Shown: positions 1-8,338 of the stretch, piece by piece | How positions within the stretch are numbered: the stretch's first letter is position 1 | Layout of the letters: every line of letters begins with the position of its first letter | Assembly: GCA_015655045.1 (NCBI GenBank) | Contig: JAATFU010000005.1 | Span: 1-64,000 of the forward strand | DNA length: 64,000 nucleotides | Direction: 5' to 3' | From: Candidatus Saccharimonadota bacterium | GTDB lineage: Bacteria; Patescibacteriota; Saccharimonadia; Saccharimonadales; Saccharimonadaceae | Position numbers and translations under genes: made by a program | Notes under the pieces: model-generated | Told to the model about the DNA's origin: nothing | Seen by the model: the letters and a program-made list of their open reading frames with translations, nothing else | Database searches by the model: none

Positions 1-188
1 TGCTTTGAAGCATTGTCAAGATCTGAAGAAAGAGAAGAAACAATGGCTCTTTGGGAGATACCCCGATAGGCTACGATAGTTATAGCTGCCAGGATGGCAA
101 TAACCACAATAACGACGAGGAGCTCGATGATGGTGAAACCACGATTCTTATCTCGTGGCCTAGGATTTACTTGTTCGCTCTGAGACAT
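1..188 (-). CDS. Type IV pilin-like protein, N-terminal part (truncated by window edge)
   Basis: Reverse complement reads MSQSEQVNPRPRDKNRGFTIIELLVVIVVIAILAAITIVAYRGISQRA: classic prepilin G|FTxxE motif plus hydrophobic helix; not in the ORF track because truncated. Confidence 0.9.
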   Translation of the reverse strand, partial: MSQSEQVNPRPRDKNRGFTIIELLVVIVVIAILAAITIVAYRGISQRAIVSSLSSDLDNASK

Positions 189-417
189 AGGCCCCCCTGT
201 TTAGTAACTTGCAAACCTAGCGCGAGATACACAAAACCCGTCGCTAGGCGGACCTTTCGGCCCCACAGAAGTTTCCAACCATGACCAGAAAAAGATACCT
301 GAACGACGGGTTCAATATTTTTTCTGGATTTTTCAACCATGCCTTTTGCGTGAGCTACTCAGGTTAGGTTGGTTTTGCCGAATTGTTGGCGCATACGAAG
401 TGATACTACCTATGCTT
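189..417 (-). ncRNA. Candidate structured leader upstream of the pilin at 1-188
   Basis: ~230 nt leader from TACAAT -10 (424-429, minus); stems 216-222/242-248 (CCTAGCG/CGCTAGG) and 285-293/319-327 (CCAGAAAAA/TTTTTCTGG); their loops carry complementary AACCCGTCG (235-243) and CGACGGGTT (304-312). Confidence 0.45.
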
Positions 418-523
418 AAAGAAATTGTAGCATAGTGTCATATCACGACACCAGCGCATACTTTGTCGCGAAGTGTTGGGCAGCTTCCCGTAGCTGCTCC
501 ACCCTGACCACCCGACTCGATTC

Positions 524-1075
524 TTATTGCAGCTGAACCGTGCATTGCGTCACAGAGCTACCTTCGGTCACTGCCGTTGCACCCGCAATTGAGCAATTTT
601 GATTCACTCCTTGTAAGTAGAAAACTAGCTTGCCATCACTTGAGTGATACAAGGCACCACCTCTCATATTGTTGCCGATCCCAATCGAGAAAAGACTGGT
701 TACTAAGACTGGTTTTTGTGGCAGATACTGAGCGAGGACTGCATCAAGCGCAGGATTTGTCTGATATGCACCGCTGTCACCCTGCCAGCAATATCCACCT
801 GGATAGTTCGCACCTAAACAGCCTGTCTGCGTGGGATACCCAGAATTATCAGCTTTATACAAACCAAATACTTTAACGTATGACTCTACACCAGAGATAA
901 CTCGTGCATTATTTGCCCGTTGGGTAATGCCACCATAGGCGACGATCGTAATAGCCGCTAGGATTGCAATCACGACAATAACGACTAGGAGTTCAACGAT
1001 GGTGAAACCACGAGCGCGAGAACGATGCGAAGAAGAAGTTATCATGTGATGTAAGGGTTCCTTCGGGCACAACAT
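524..1075 (-). CDS. Type IV pilin-like protein (start may be 1045)
   Basis: RARGFTIVELLVVIVVIAILAAITIVAYGGITQRA prepilin signature, Cys-containing variable C-terminus. Confidence 0.9.
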   Translation of the reverse strand: MLCPKEPLHHMITSSSHRSRARGFTIVELLVVIVVIAILAAITIVAYGGITQRANNARVISGVESYVKVFGLYKADNSGYPTQTGCLGANYPGGYCWQGDSGAYQTNPALDAVLAQYLPQKPVLVTSLFSIGIGNNMRGGALYHSSDGKLVFYLQGVNQNCSIAGATAVTEGSSVTQCTVQLQ

Positions 1076-1252
1076 ATTAGTGTATGTAGCTTATGCTTAG
1101 GGAAATTGTAGCATGACATAGCACTACCGCACTAGACGCGTCAAAACATATGCCTCTGATGAGATCACATACATCTTATTAACTTGCCTAGACTCAAACA
1201 CCGAAGATGTTCGCACCTCTTTAGTGGAGCGTAACTGGCTTATCTATTGAAC

Positions 1253-1819
1253 TTATAAATATAAACCGAGCCTATGAAGCTCAGCGCGAGTTAAGTCGGA
1301 AATCCGAGCTTTCAGGGCATCCATTGACTCGACCAAAATTGAAACATGCGTGTCCTCGGCAAGACCGAGAAATTCTACAAGGCTCTCGCTGAAGCGACCC
1401 ACCATCGCTTTAGTCGCTGAGCTGTCATTTGCTACCCGGAACATGAGTTGCAACTCTCCGTCGTCCACAAATACTGAAGGAATGCGTCCTTCGAGATGGG
1501 CAGCAATGGAAGTTGTAGTAGAGGGAAGCATGTGGACGCCTTCCCTTCCATTAAACGGAATTGTCAAGACGGCGCGAATCGGATATCCCACCAAGTGTTC
1601 ACCGGGCTCAAGAGCCAGGCTTAGAAGCGAAGGACGACTCTCCACCATGTCCGGCCTATAGGATGTTTCGAAAACCGAGATAGTGGCGCCGCCTATAGAA
1701 CGAGTCTTTTCTCGATCAACTTGCGGCTCGGAAGACCGAGGCTCAGATTGTATATCTACAGGAACTCGCTCGGAGTGCTCTCTGATATAATCATTCTCAG
1801 TTGGCGGAATACTATCCAT
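1253..1819 (-). CDS. Hypothetical protein
   Basis: 188-aa ORF, no recognisable domain. Confidence 0.55.
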   Translation of the reverse strand: MDSIPPTENDYIREHSERVPVDIQSEPRSSEPQVDREKTRSIGGATISVFETSYRPDMVESRPSLLSLALEPGEHLVGYPIRAVLTIPFNGREGVHMLPSTTTSIAAHLEGRIPSVFVDDGELQLMFRVANDSSATKAMVGRFSESLVEFLGLAEDTHVSILVESMDALKARISDLTRAELHRLGLYL

Positions 1820-1950
1820 ATAGACCTATTGTACCATCCGATAAAGGAATTCCTGCACCGGCGCTAAAGGCCTCATACAGTGTTCACCCCTGGAAGTGTA
1901 TCTGCACCTTGCATTTGAATAGACTTCCATAGATTGACGTGGCAGTAGGA

Positions 1951-2346
1951 CTATTTCTTTTCGAAGCCCGGCATCGCTAAACGACCAATCTGTCGTAGGT
2001 AAGCACTAGTCCGATGTAGAAATCCGGGCTCCTTTTCCACCACTGGTACTACTAGCCCATGGGTAAGAATGTTGCGTCGAACCGTTGGATCCTGAAACGC
2101 GCTAGCTAAAACATCAGCTACGTCGACCGAAAGATCAGATTCATTCAAGATCTTACGAATAGGACGCGTAAATTCCGTCGCAAATGGAGAACTCCCACCA
2201 TCGACATAGTAGCCTGCACGGGGTGGGATTGATCTGCGCGAGAATGCAGCTAGAGGGTCTTCTCCGTCTACTGGCTTTCGGTAGCCTTCGGGTAATTCAA
2301 TATCGTTACGCTTCCTCCGTGTACTGGGCGTTAAACACCCTAACAA
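1951..2346 (-). CDS. Hypothetical protein
   Basis: 131-aa ORF, no recognisable domain. Confidence 0.45.
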   Translation of the reverse strand: MLGCLTPSTRRKRNDIELPEGYRKPVDGEDPLAAFSRRSIPPRAGYYVDGGSSPFATEFTRPIRKILNESDLSVDVADVLASAFQDPTVRRNILTHGLVVPVVEKEPGFLHRTSAYLRQIGRLAMPGFEKK

Positions 2347-2431
2347 TAGAGTATAGCTAGAGATTTTTCAATATTAAGTTGTTGCCAGACCCCGATAGCT
2401 ATCGGTTTTCATTAAAAATATATATTCGCTA

Positions 2432-2508
2432 TGGTGGAGCTAGAGGGACTCAAACCCTCGACTTCTTCCATGCCATGGAAGCACTCTAATCAACTGAGCT
2501 ATAGCCCC
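2432..2508 (-). tRNA. tRNA-Ala (GGC)
   Basis: Cloverleaf GGGGCTATAGCTCAG...CTTCC-ATGGCAT-GGAAG...GGTTTGAGTCC...CCA. Confidence 0.93.
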
Positions 2509-2525
2509 ATATCTATTGGAGTATA

Positions 2526-2556
2526 TCAAAAACTCATCCCCGTCGCCAGGGATGAG
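2526..2556 (-). terminator. Intrinsic terminator (minus strand) upstream of tRNA-Ala
   Basis: CTCATCCC-TGGCGACG-GGGATGAG-TTTTTG on minus strand. Confidence 0.7.
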
Positions 2557-2890
2557 CCTTCTTGCTGCTACGCGCCCACCCGGGGCACTTTTTGTGAACG
2601 TGTTTGTTTTACTTTGCGCAAAGGTTACCCCTTTTGCGCACCAGCAATACCCCCAGTATGCCCGAGTTTATACTCAAACACAAGCATATTTGTCGTATTT
2701 ATTGTTCTTATACTAGTAATTACAACCAATGTATGCTTAAATAATAGCGTTCAGAAGCACACGCGTATTAAGGCAAAAGGCGGGCGCTTACCTCTTAAAC
2801 AGGTAAACTCTCTTCTTCGCAATCAATCGCTAGAGCGGTCGGTCTGACGATAATTTAGAATCAGATAAGAAGAAAAGAGTACCTACATTT

Positions 2891-3229
2891 ATGGCACAGC
2901 AAAATCTATTCATCGGTAGCCTAGCCTACGCTACTACTGATGACACACTAAAAGCTTTTTTTGAGCAAATTGGTGAAGTTGAAAGCGCACGAGTAATCAC
3001 TGACCGCGACAGCGGTCGTTCAAAAGGCTTCGGCTTTGTTGAATTCAAAAACGAAGCAGATAACCAAAAGGCTGTTGATCAGCTTGATGGCAAAGAGCTT
3101 GATGGTCGCGCAATCAGCGTTGGCCTAGCCCGACCAAAGGAAGATCGACCTCGTCGTGACTTCGGCGGCGGCAACGACCGTGGCGGTAGCAGCAACGGCG
3201 GCGGTTCATTCCGTCAGCGTAGCTGGTAA
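2891..3229 (+). CDS. RRM-type RNA-binding protein with glycine-rich tail
   Basis: RNP motifs LFIGSL and SKGFGFVEF; Gly/Arg-rich C-terminus. Confidence 0.95.
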   Translation: MAQQNLFIGSLAYATTDDTLKAFFEQIGEVESARVITDRDSGRSKGFGFVEFKNEADNQKAVDQLDGKELDGRAISVGLARPKEDRPRRDFGGGNDRGGSSNGGGSFRQRSW

Positions 3230-3250
3230 TTTATTACCACACCTCACTCA

Positions 3251-3284
3251 AATACCTCGCCCTTAACAAGCGAGGTATTTTTGT
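3251..3284 (+). terminator. Intrinsic terminator after RRM gene
   Basis: AATACCTCGC-CCTTAACAA-GCGAGGTATTTTTG. Confidence 0.8.
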
Positions 3285-3375
3285 TGCGGACTCGATGAGA
3301 TACGAGCACTGACAAGAAGAGGCGGTCTGCCTCTTCTTGCATATCATATAGTAAGCCCTTAGGCCCTCGCTCGTC

Positions 3376-4026
3376 TTATGCCTTTGGCGGTGTCGTATCG
3401 ATCTGACGAATCTCTTTCTTGATTACCTTCCCCTCTGGGTCAACGTGGTAGAGCAAGATTTGGCCAAAGCCCATCTCGACATTAGCAATCTCATCCTCAT
3501 GAATATCTTCAAGGTGCTTAATCAAGGCACGAATTGAGTTACCGTGGGCAACCAGTAATACGTTCTCACCAGCTTGCAAGCGTGGCAATAGTTCGGTTTC
3601 AAAGAATGGCACTACCCGAGCATGTACGTCCTTAAGGGTCTCGCCACCAGGTACGGGGTAGTCCCAACCACGACGAATACCCTTAAAGGCCTCATCGCCA
3701 ATCTCGGTCTGGACTTCCCATTTGTTCTTGCCCGTCAGTTCACCGTAATCACGCTCGTTCACGGCACCGCGAACCTGTTTCATAACATCTGGATAGTTGG
3801 CACCGGCCAGGATACCCTCGAGCGTTTGATGGGTACGCTTCTGTTCAGACACGTAGGCGACATCAAACTTAATTTCTTTTAATAGTTCCCCGACCATGCG
3901 GGCTTCTTTATGACCTTTTTCGGTCAAACTAACATCGGTCAGCCCTGTCCATTTGCCGAGGAGATTCCACTCTGATTCAGTGTGACGACTAATAACTAAT
4001 AGGCCTGTTTTTGGTTGTATACTCAT
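3376..4026 (-). CDS. gpmA: 2,3-bisphosphoglycerate-dependent phosphoglycerate mutase
   Basis: SRHTESEWN phosphohistidine motif, NERDYGELTG, LLVAHGNSIRAL. Confidence 0.93.
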   Translation of the reverse strand: MSIQPKTGLLVISRHTESEWNLLGKWTGLTDVSLTEKGHKEARMVGELLKEIKFDVAYVSEQKRTHQTLEGILAGANYPDVMKQVRGAVNERDYGELTGKNKWEVQTEIGDEAFKGIRRGWDYPVPGGETLKDVHARVVPFFETELLPRLQAGENVLLVAHGNSIRALIKHLEDIHEDEIANVEMGFGQILLYHVDPEGKVIKKEIRQIDTTPPKA

Positions 4027-4083
4027 AAATTTCAGTATGCGCCCACCTAGTCTGAAATTCAAGACAGGTGTAGACTAGTAGGT

Positions 4084-5367
4084 ATGAGTACTTTTCCTAT
4101 TTCAAAAATCATTGGACGACAAATTATTGACTCGCGAGGTAACCCAACGGTTGAAGCCGATGTCTACCTCGAAGACGGCACCTTCGGCCGCGCTGCGGTA
4201 CCAAGTGGTGCTAGCACCGGTTCGGGCGAAGCCCTCGAGCTTCGTGACGGCGATGCTGCCTACGGCGGTAAGGGTGTTTCCCAAGCCGTTGCCCACATTA
4301 ACAACGAAATTAAAGACCGCCTGATTGGCTGGGATGCGGCTGATCAAGCAGGACTTGATAAGGCCCTGATTGAACTCGATGGCACCGACAATAAAGCCAG
4401 CCTTGGCGCCAACGCGATCCTCGCTGTCAGCCTAGCTGCCGCAAAAGCCGTGGCCAACACTCGTCACCTTCCCCTCCACCACTACATTGCTGAGCTCACT
4501 GGTACTACAAACCAAAGTTTACCGCTGCCTATGATGAATGTCATGAACGGTGGACAGCACGCCGCCGGTAGCACCGACGTACAAGAATACATGATTATCC
4601 CTGTCGGAGCGGAGACATTTGCTGATGCTATCCGCATCGGTACCGAAGTCTTCCACGCCCTCGCTAAGGTCTTAAAAGAAGCCGGCTACGGCACGACAGT
4701 AGGTGACGAAGGTGGCTATGCCCCAGCCGTTCGAACTGGCAACCGTGAACCACTCGAACTCATTAGCAAAGCAGTTGAAAAGGCCGGTTACAGCCTCGGT
4801 ACCGACGTAGCCCTCGCCCTTGACGTTGCCTCTAGCGAGCTGTACGAAGATGGAGTCTATAATCTCACCACCGAAGGCAAGAAAGTAAGCGCCGAAGAAC
4901 TAATTAGCTGGTACGAGCAACTCAGTACCGACTTCCCTATCGTCTCAATTGAAGATGGCCTCGATGAGAACGACTGGGCTAACTGGACAGAACTCAATAG
5001 CCGCCTCGGGAGTCGTATGCAACTGGTTGGCGACGACTTACTCGTTACCAACACCAAGCTTTTAAAGCGTGGAATTGAAGATAAGGCCGCCAACGCGATT
5101 TTAATCAAGCCCAACCAAATTGGTACCCTAAGCGAAACGATTGAAGCCGTGAAGATTGCCCAAGCTGCTGGCTGGAACACCGTCATGTCACACCGTAGTG
5201 GTGAGACTGAAGATGTCACCATTGCCCACCTAGCCGTGGGTCTTGGCTGTGGTCAAATTAAGACTGGTTCACTCTCTCGTACTGATCGGATCGCAAAGTA
5301 CAATGAATTGCTCCGAATTGCCGAAGCTGCTCCTGAACTCCGCCTTGCGAAACCATTCACTAAGTAG
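4084..5367 (+). CDS. eno: Enolase
   Basis: Full-length enolase: [41 protein letters not shown]. Confidence 0.98.
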   Translation: MSTFPISKIIGRQIIDSRGNPTVEADVYLEDGTFGRAAVPSGASTGSGEALELRDGDAAYGGKGVSQAVAHINNEIKDRLIGWDAADQAGLDKALIELDGTDNKASLGANAILAVSLAAAKAVANTRHLPLHHYIAELTGTTNQSLPLPMMNVMNGGQHAAGSTDVQEYMIIPVGAETFADAIRIGTEVFHALAKVLKEAGYGTTVGDEGGYAPAVRTGNREPLELISKAVEKAGYSLGTDVALALDVASSELYEDGVYNLTTEGKKVSAEELISWYEQLSTDFPIVSIEDGLDENDWANWTELNSRLGSRMQLVGDDLLVTNTKLLKRGIEDKAANAILIKPNQIGTLSETIEAVKIAQAAGWNTVMSHRSGETEDVTIAHLAVGLGCGQIKTGSLSRTDRIAKYNELLRIAEAAPELRLAKPFTK

Positions 5368-5381
5368 TAGTTCTCTACTCC

Positions 5382-5421
5382 AAAAAATAACGTCATTTCT
5401 CTACGAGATGACGTTATTTTA
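5382..5421. terminator. Bidirectional terminator between eno and ABC transporter
   Basis: AAAATAACGTCAT...ATGACGTTATTTT. Confidence 0.75.
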
Positions 5422-5436
5422 TAACAGACAAATAAA

Positions 5437-7233
5437 CTATAGTTGGGATTCAAACATGGTGTAGTAGGCACCTTTATTCGCGACTAGTTCCTGGTGCGTG
5501 CCTCGTTCAACGACGTGGCCGTTCTCAAGCATGAAAATAATGTCAGCTTTCTTGACGGTCGTGAGGCGATGGCTAATAGTAATCACGGTCTTATCTTTAG
5601 CTTCAAAAAGATGCGTAAATATTCTCGACTCGGCCAATGCATCAATTGCCGAGGTTGGCTCATCAAGGATAATAACTGGGCTGTCCCGATAAAAATTACG
5701 AGCTAGAGCCAATCGTTGCCATTGCCCGCCCGAAAGATCAACACCCTTATTACCCGCCTCGTCTTCCATCCACGTAATCACGTAGTTATCAACGCCTTGA
5801 GGGAGTTTTTGTAAGAATGTCCGCGCTTCAGCCCAATCTAGTGCCTGGTCAAAACGCTTCTGGTCAAACGGCGCACTGACATCACCGAAGTAGATGTTGT
5901 CACGAGCCGTGGCAAAACCATACGTCGTATAGTTTTGACTCAGCATTCCTAAGTGACGATGCCACGAACCAATCTCAAACTCTGGTAGTGGCGTCCCATC
6001 AAGCAACACCGTCCCTTCTGTCGGTTGGTATAAACCTGTAAGAAGCTTAATTAATGTCGTCTTTCCCGCTCCATTTTCGCCGACAATTGCCACGTGTTGC
6101 TGTTTGGTGATCTCAAGTGAGATATCCTGAAGCACCATAATATCGCTTTGCGGATAGTGAAACGAGACATGATCAAATCGAATCGAGTGAGGCACCCCGC
6201 GTAGCCTCGCCCCATTCCCTTCGGCTTCTGGAAGCTCCATAAAGAATTGGTAATCAACGAGGTTAGCGAGATCCTCATCGACCGAGTTAATAGCCGACAC
6301 AAAGCCACTCGCACCACCAAGCGCGCGCGAGACAATCTGTTGCACGTAGAGGAATTGACCAATCGGCAGCGCGTGATGAATAATTTGCGAAACCGTCCAG
6401 AGCAAGGCAATCACTTCGGCTGCTGCTTCGAGGATATCCGCTCCTAAACGCTTGAAGATAAAGCTTCGCTCGAAGTCAATCTGTTCTTTCTCATCCGCCT
6501 CTCGAAACTTCAGCCGCAAATCTAATAAGTGACGCACCACACCATATAGTCGAAGCTCTGCCATATGATCTGGCTGCAATAAGTTCCACTCAATCATACT
6601 GCGCGACCGTCTATCTTCGACATGTGTATTCCAATGACGTGTCTGAGCCCGAGAAAGCCGAAACTGAATAATAATTCCCGGAATCACCGCTGCTAGCAAG
6701 ATAAGACCAAGCCACCAACTCACTAAAATTAGGGCCACTAACCCAGCTAGTAAAGCGATAAACTGACTAATGACAGTTGCTAAACGATCAAACACATACG
6801 GAAAGAAGCTCGCAAAACGCGAGGCTTTGTCGTACGTATCAATTGTCTGTTTATCATCATAACGCCAGAAATCGAGCTTTAAGAAGTGCTCATACATGCG
6901 ATCACTCACAGCTGCTTCTACCCGGTAGCGCATCGACTTGCTCATATATTGTTGCACGCTCGACCATGCAGTCATCACAATCCCTAGCAGCGCAGTAATA
7001 ATAACGTATGTAATAGCCCGAGATCCTGCCGTAGGATTACCCGTAAAGGCCTCGGCGAGTGCGGTGGTCGTAAGAGCCGCAAAGTACGTGGTCACAATCG
7101 GCAGAACCGCATTAATAATTGAGCCACTCACTTCAACTACTACCGCCAGCGGAGCTGCCTGATAAGTAATCTTGGCAACGCGAGCAATGGCGACAAATCG
7201 CTGTCTTGTTGAGAGATGTACTACTTCCGCCAT
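5437..7233 (-). CDS. ABC transporter, fused permease/ATPase
   Basis: Walker A GENGAGKTT, signature LSGGQWQRLALAR, Walker B VIILDEPT, six-TM N-terminal half. Confidence 0.95.
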   Translation of the reverse strand: MAEVVHLSTRQRFVAIARVAKITYQAAPLAVVVEVSGSIINAVLPIVTTYFAALTTTALAEAFTGNPTAGSRAITYVIITALLGIVMTAWSSVQQYMSKSMRYRVEAAVSDRMYEHFLKLDFWRYDDKQTIDTYDKASRFASFFPYVFDRLATVISQFIALLAGLVALILVSWWLGLILLAAVIPGIIIQFRLSRAQTRHWNTHVEDRRSRSMIEWNLLQPDHMAELRLYGVVRHLLDLRLKFREADEKEQIDFERSFIFKRLGADILEAAAEVIALLWTVSQIIHHALPIGQFLYVQQIVSRALGGASGFVSAINSVDEDLANLVDYQFFMELPEAEGNGARLRGVPHSIRFDHVSFHYPQSDIMVLQDISLEITKQQHVAIVGENGAGKTTLIKLLTGLYQPTEGTVLLDGTPLPEFEIGSWHRHLGMLSQNYTTYGFATARDNIYFGDVSAPFDQKRFDQALDWAEARTFLQKLPQGVDNYVITWMEDEAGNKGVDLSGGQWQRLALARNFYRDSPVIILDEPTSAIDALAESRIFTHLFEAKDKTVITISHRLTTVKKADIIFMLENGHVVERGTHQELVANKGAYYTMFESQL

Positions 7234-7281
7234 AACTGTATCATTCTACTACGTTTGGTGGCCAGAAACGACCCCTAATTG

Positions 7282-7644
7282 CTAGTGGAGAAGTGGCGAG
7301 TTGAGCCAATCCAATCCAAGATGTAAGAATCGATTCGTTGCGCCAAAACCATTAATCAGCCAAATGGTCAGCACCACAACAATACCAGTTAAGAGTAAGA
7401 TGGCAATCCTAAGAAGCATAGGCTGGCGCTTCAGCCACTGTTGCCAGGTAGTATAGATCTTTCGAAGCGCATCCCGCCACCGCTTGGCAAACTCAAATTC
7501 AGTCGCTAGAATGGCAAGACCAGCAAAAATAATCAACCACCCAGGCCCCGGGTAGGGCACAAGGGCGAGTCCAATCAAGACCACTAACCCGCCTGCCAAT
7601 GCGACGAGTACTCGTTTACTATGACGGCGGAATTGGTACTTCAT
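7282..7644 (-). CDS. PGPGW-motif membrane protein (TIGR02611-like)
   Basis: VPYPGPGWLIIFAGLAILATEFEFAKRW. Confidence 0.8.
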   Translation of the reverse strand: MKYQFRRHSKRVLVALAGGLVVLIGLALVPYPGPGWLIIFAGLAILATEFEFAKRWRDALRKIYTTWQQWLKRQPMLLRIAILLLTGIVVVLTIWLINGFGATNRFLHLGLDWLNSPLLH

Positions 7645-7669
7645 TGGTGCCTCCTCTTAAGTGTCGTGC

Positions 7670-8338
7670 TTAGTCTCGTTTCTTGAACCGAGGTATGGAT
7701 TGTCCCTCTATACTAATCATATCAGTAAAGAGAGCATATGGCCGCGCCCAAAATGGCACGTCACTTTCATATAGTGGTTTGTAGATAACCAGCGGCTCAA
7801 GATTCTCACTCTGCAATGCCACCCCCAACACCTCATACTGTTGACCTTTATAGTGTTCATATTGCCCTAGCTCAATAGAGGGTACCTCAAAGGCCTCGCT
7901 TTTACCGCTTTTAGCTGACTGCGTCATCAGCTGCGGATGGATATAGAATCCGATTGGCTCGCGGCCATCTTCTAACTTTAAGGAGTGTCGTTTTGTTATC
8001 CCGATGGATGAGCTATTGCTTATTACCCACTCATCGGCCACATAAAAACCAATGTGTTCGTCCCACACCACCACGGCCCCTTCAACTGGAGCATCGATTT
8101 GGTACCAACCCGTTTGGTGCATTCTCTCGAGCGTTGTTCGTACTGTTGCATGTGGCATATCAATAAGCTGAAAAATCGTCAACACACTCGAGACCATATA
8201 GGCACAGGAGAGTTCGCCATTATTCATCACGTCCTGCTCTATCCCATCCGTATCAACTACATACAGGTGTTGCCACATCGCACTACCTGGGAGTGCGTGA
8301 ATAAAACTCAAATAGTTTTTCAATCTAAGGCGTTTCAC
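7670..8338 (-). CDS. Hypothetical protein, possible NlpC/P60-like fold
   Basis: SCAYMVSSVL (Cys) followed by DEHIGFYVADEWVISNS (His) spacing reminiscent of NlpC/P60. Confidence 0.4.
   Translation of the reverse strand: MKRLRLKNYLSFIHALPGSAMWQHLYVVDTDGIEQDVMNNGELSCAYMVSSVLTIFQLIDMPHATVRTTLERMHQTGWYQIDAPVEGAVVVWDEHIGFYVADEWVISNSSSIGITKRHSLKLEDGREPIGFYIHPQLMTQSAKSGKSEAFEVPSIELGQYEHYKGQQYEVLGVALQSENLEPLVIYKPLYESDVPFWARPYALFTDMISIEGQSIPRFKKRD

Noticed and set aside
2431-2847. 138-aa plus-strand ORF
   Set aside because: Overlaps the tRNA-Ala gene and structured noncoding region; composition not protein-like
3313-3339. Perfect 11-bp hairpin CAAGAAGAGGC/GCCTCTTCTTG as a novel element
   Set aside because: Most simply a transcription stop/processing hairpin downstream of gpmA and the RRM gene; no further support
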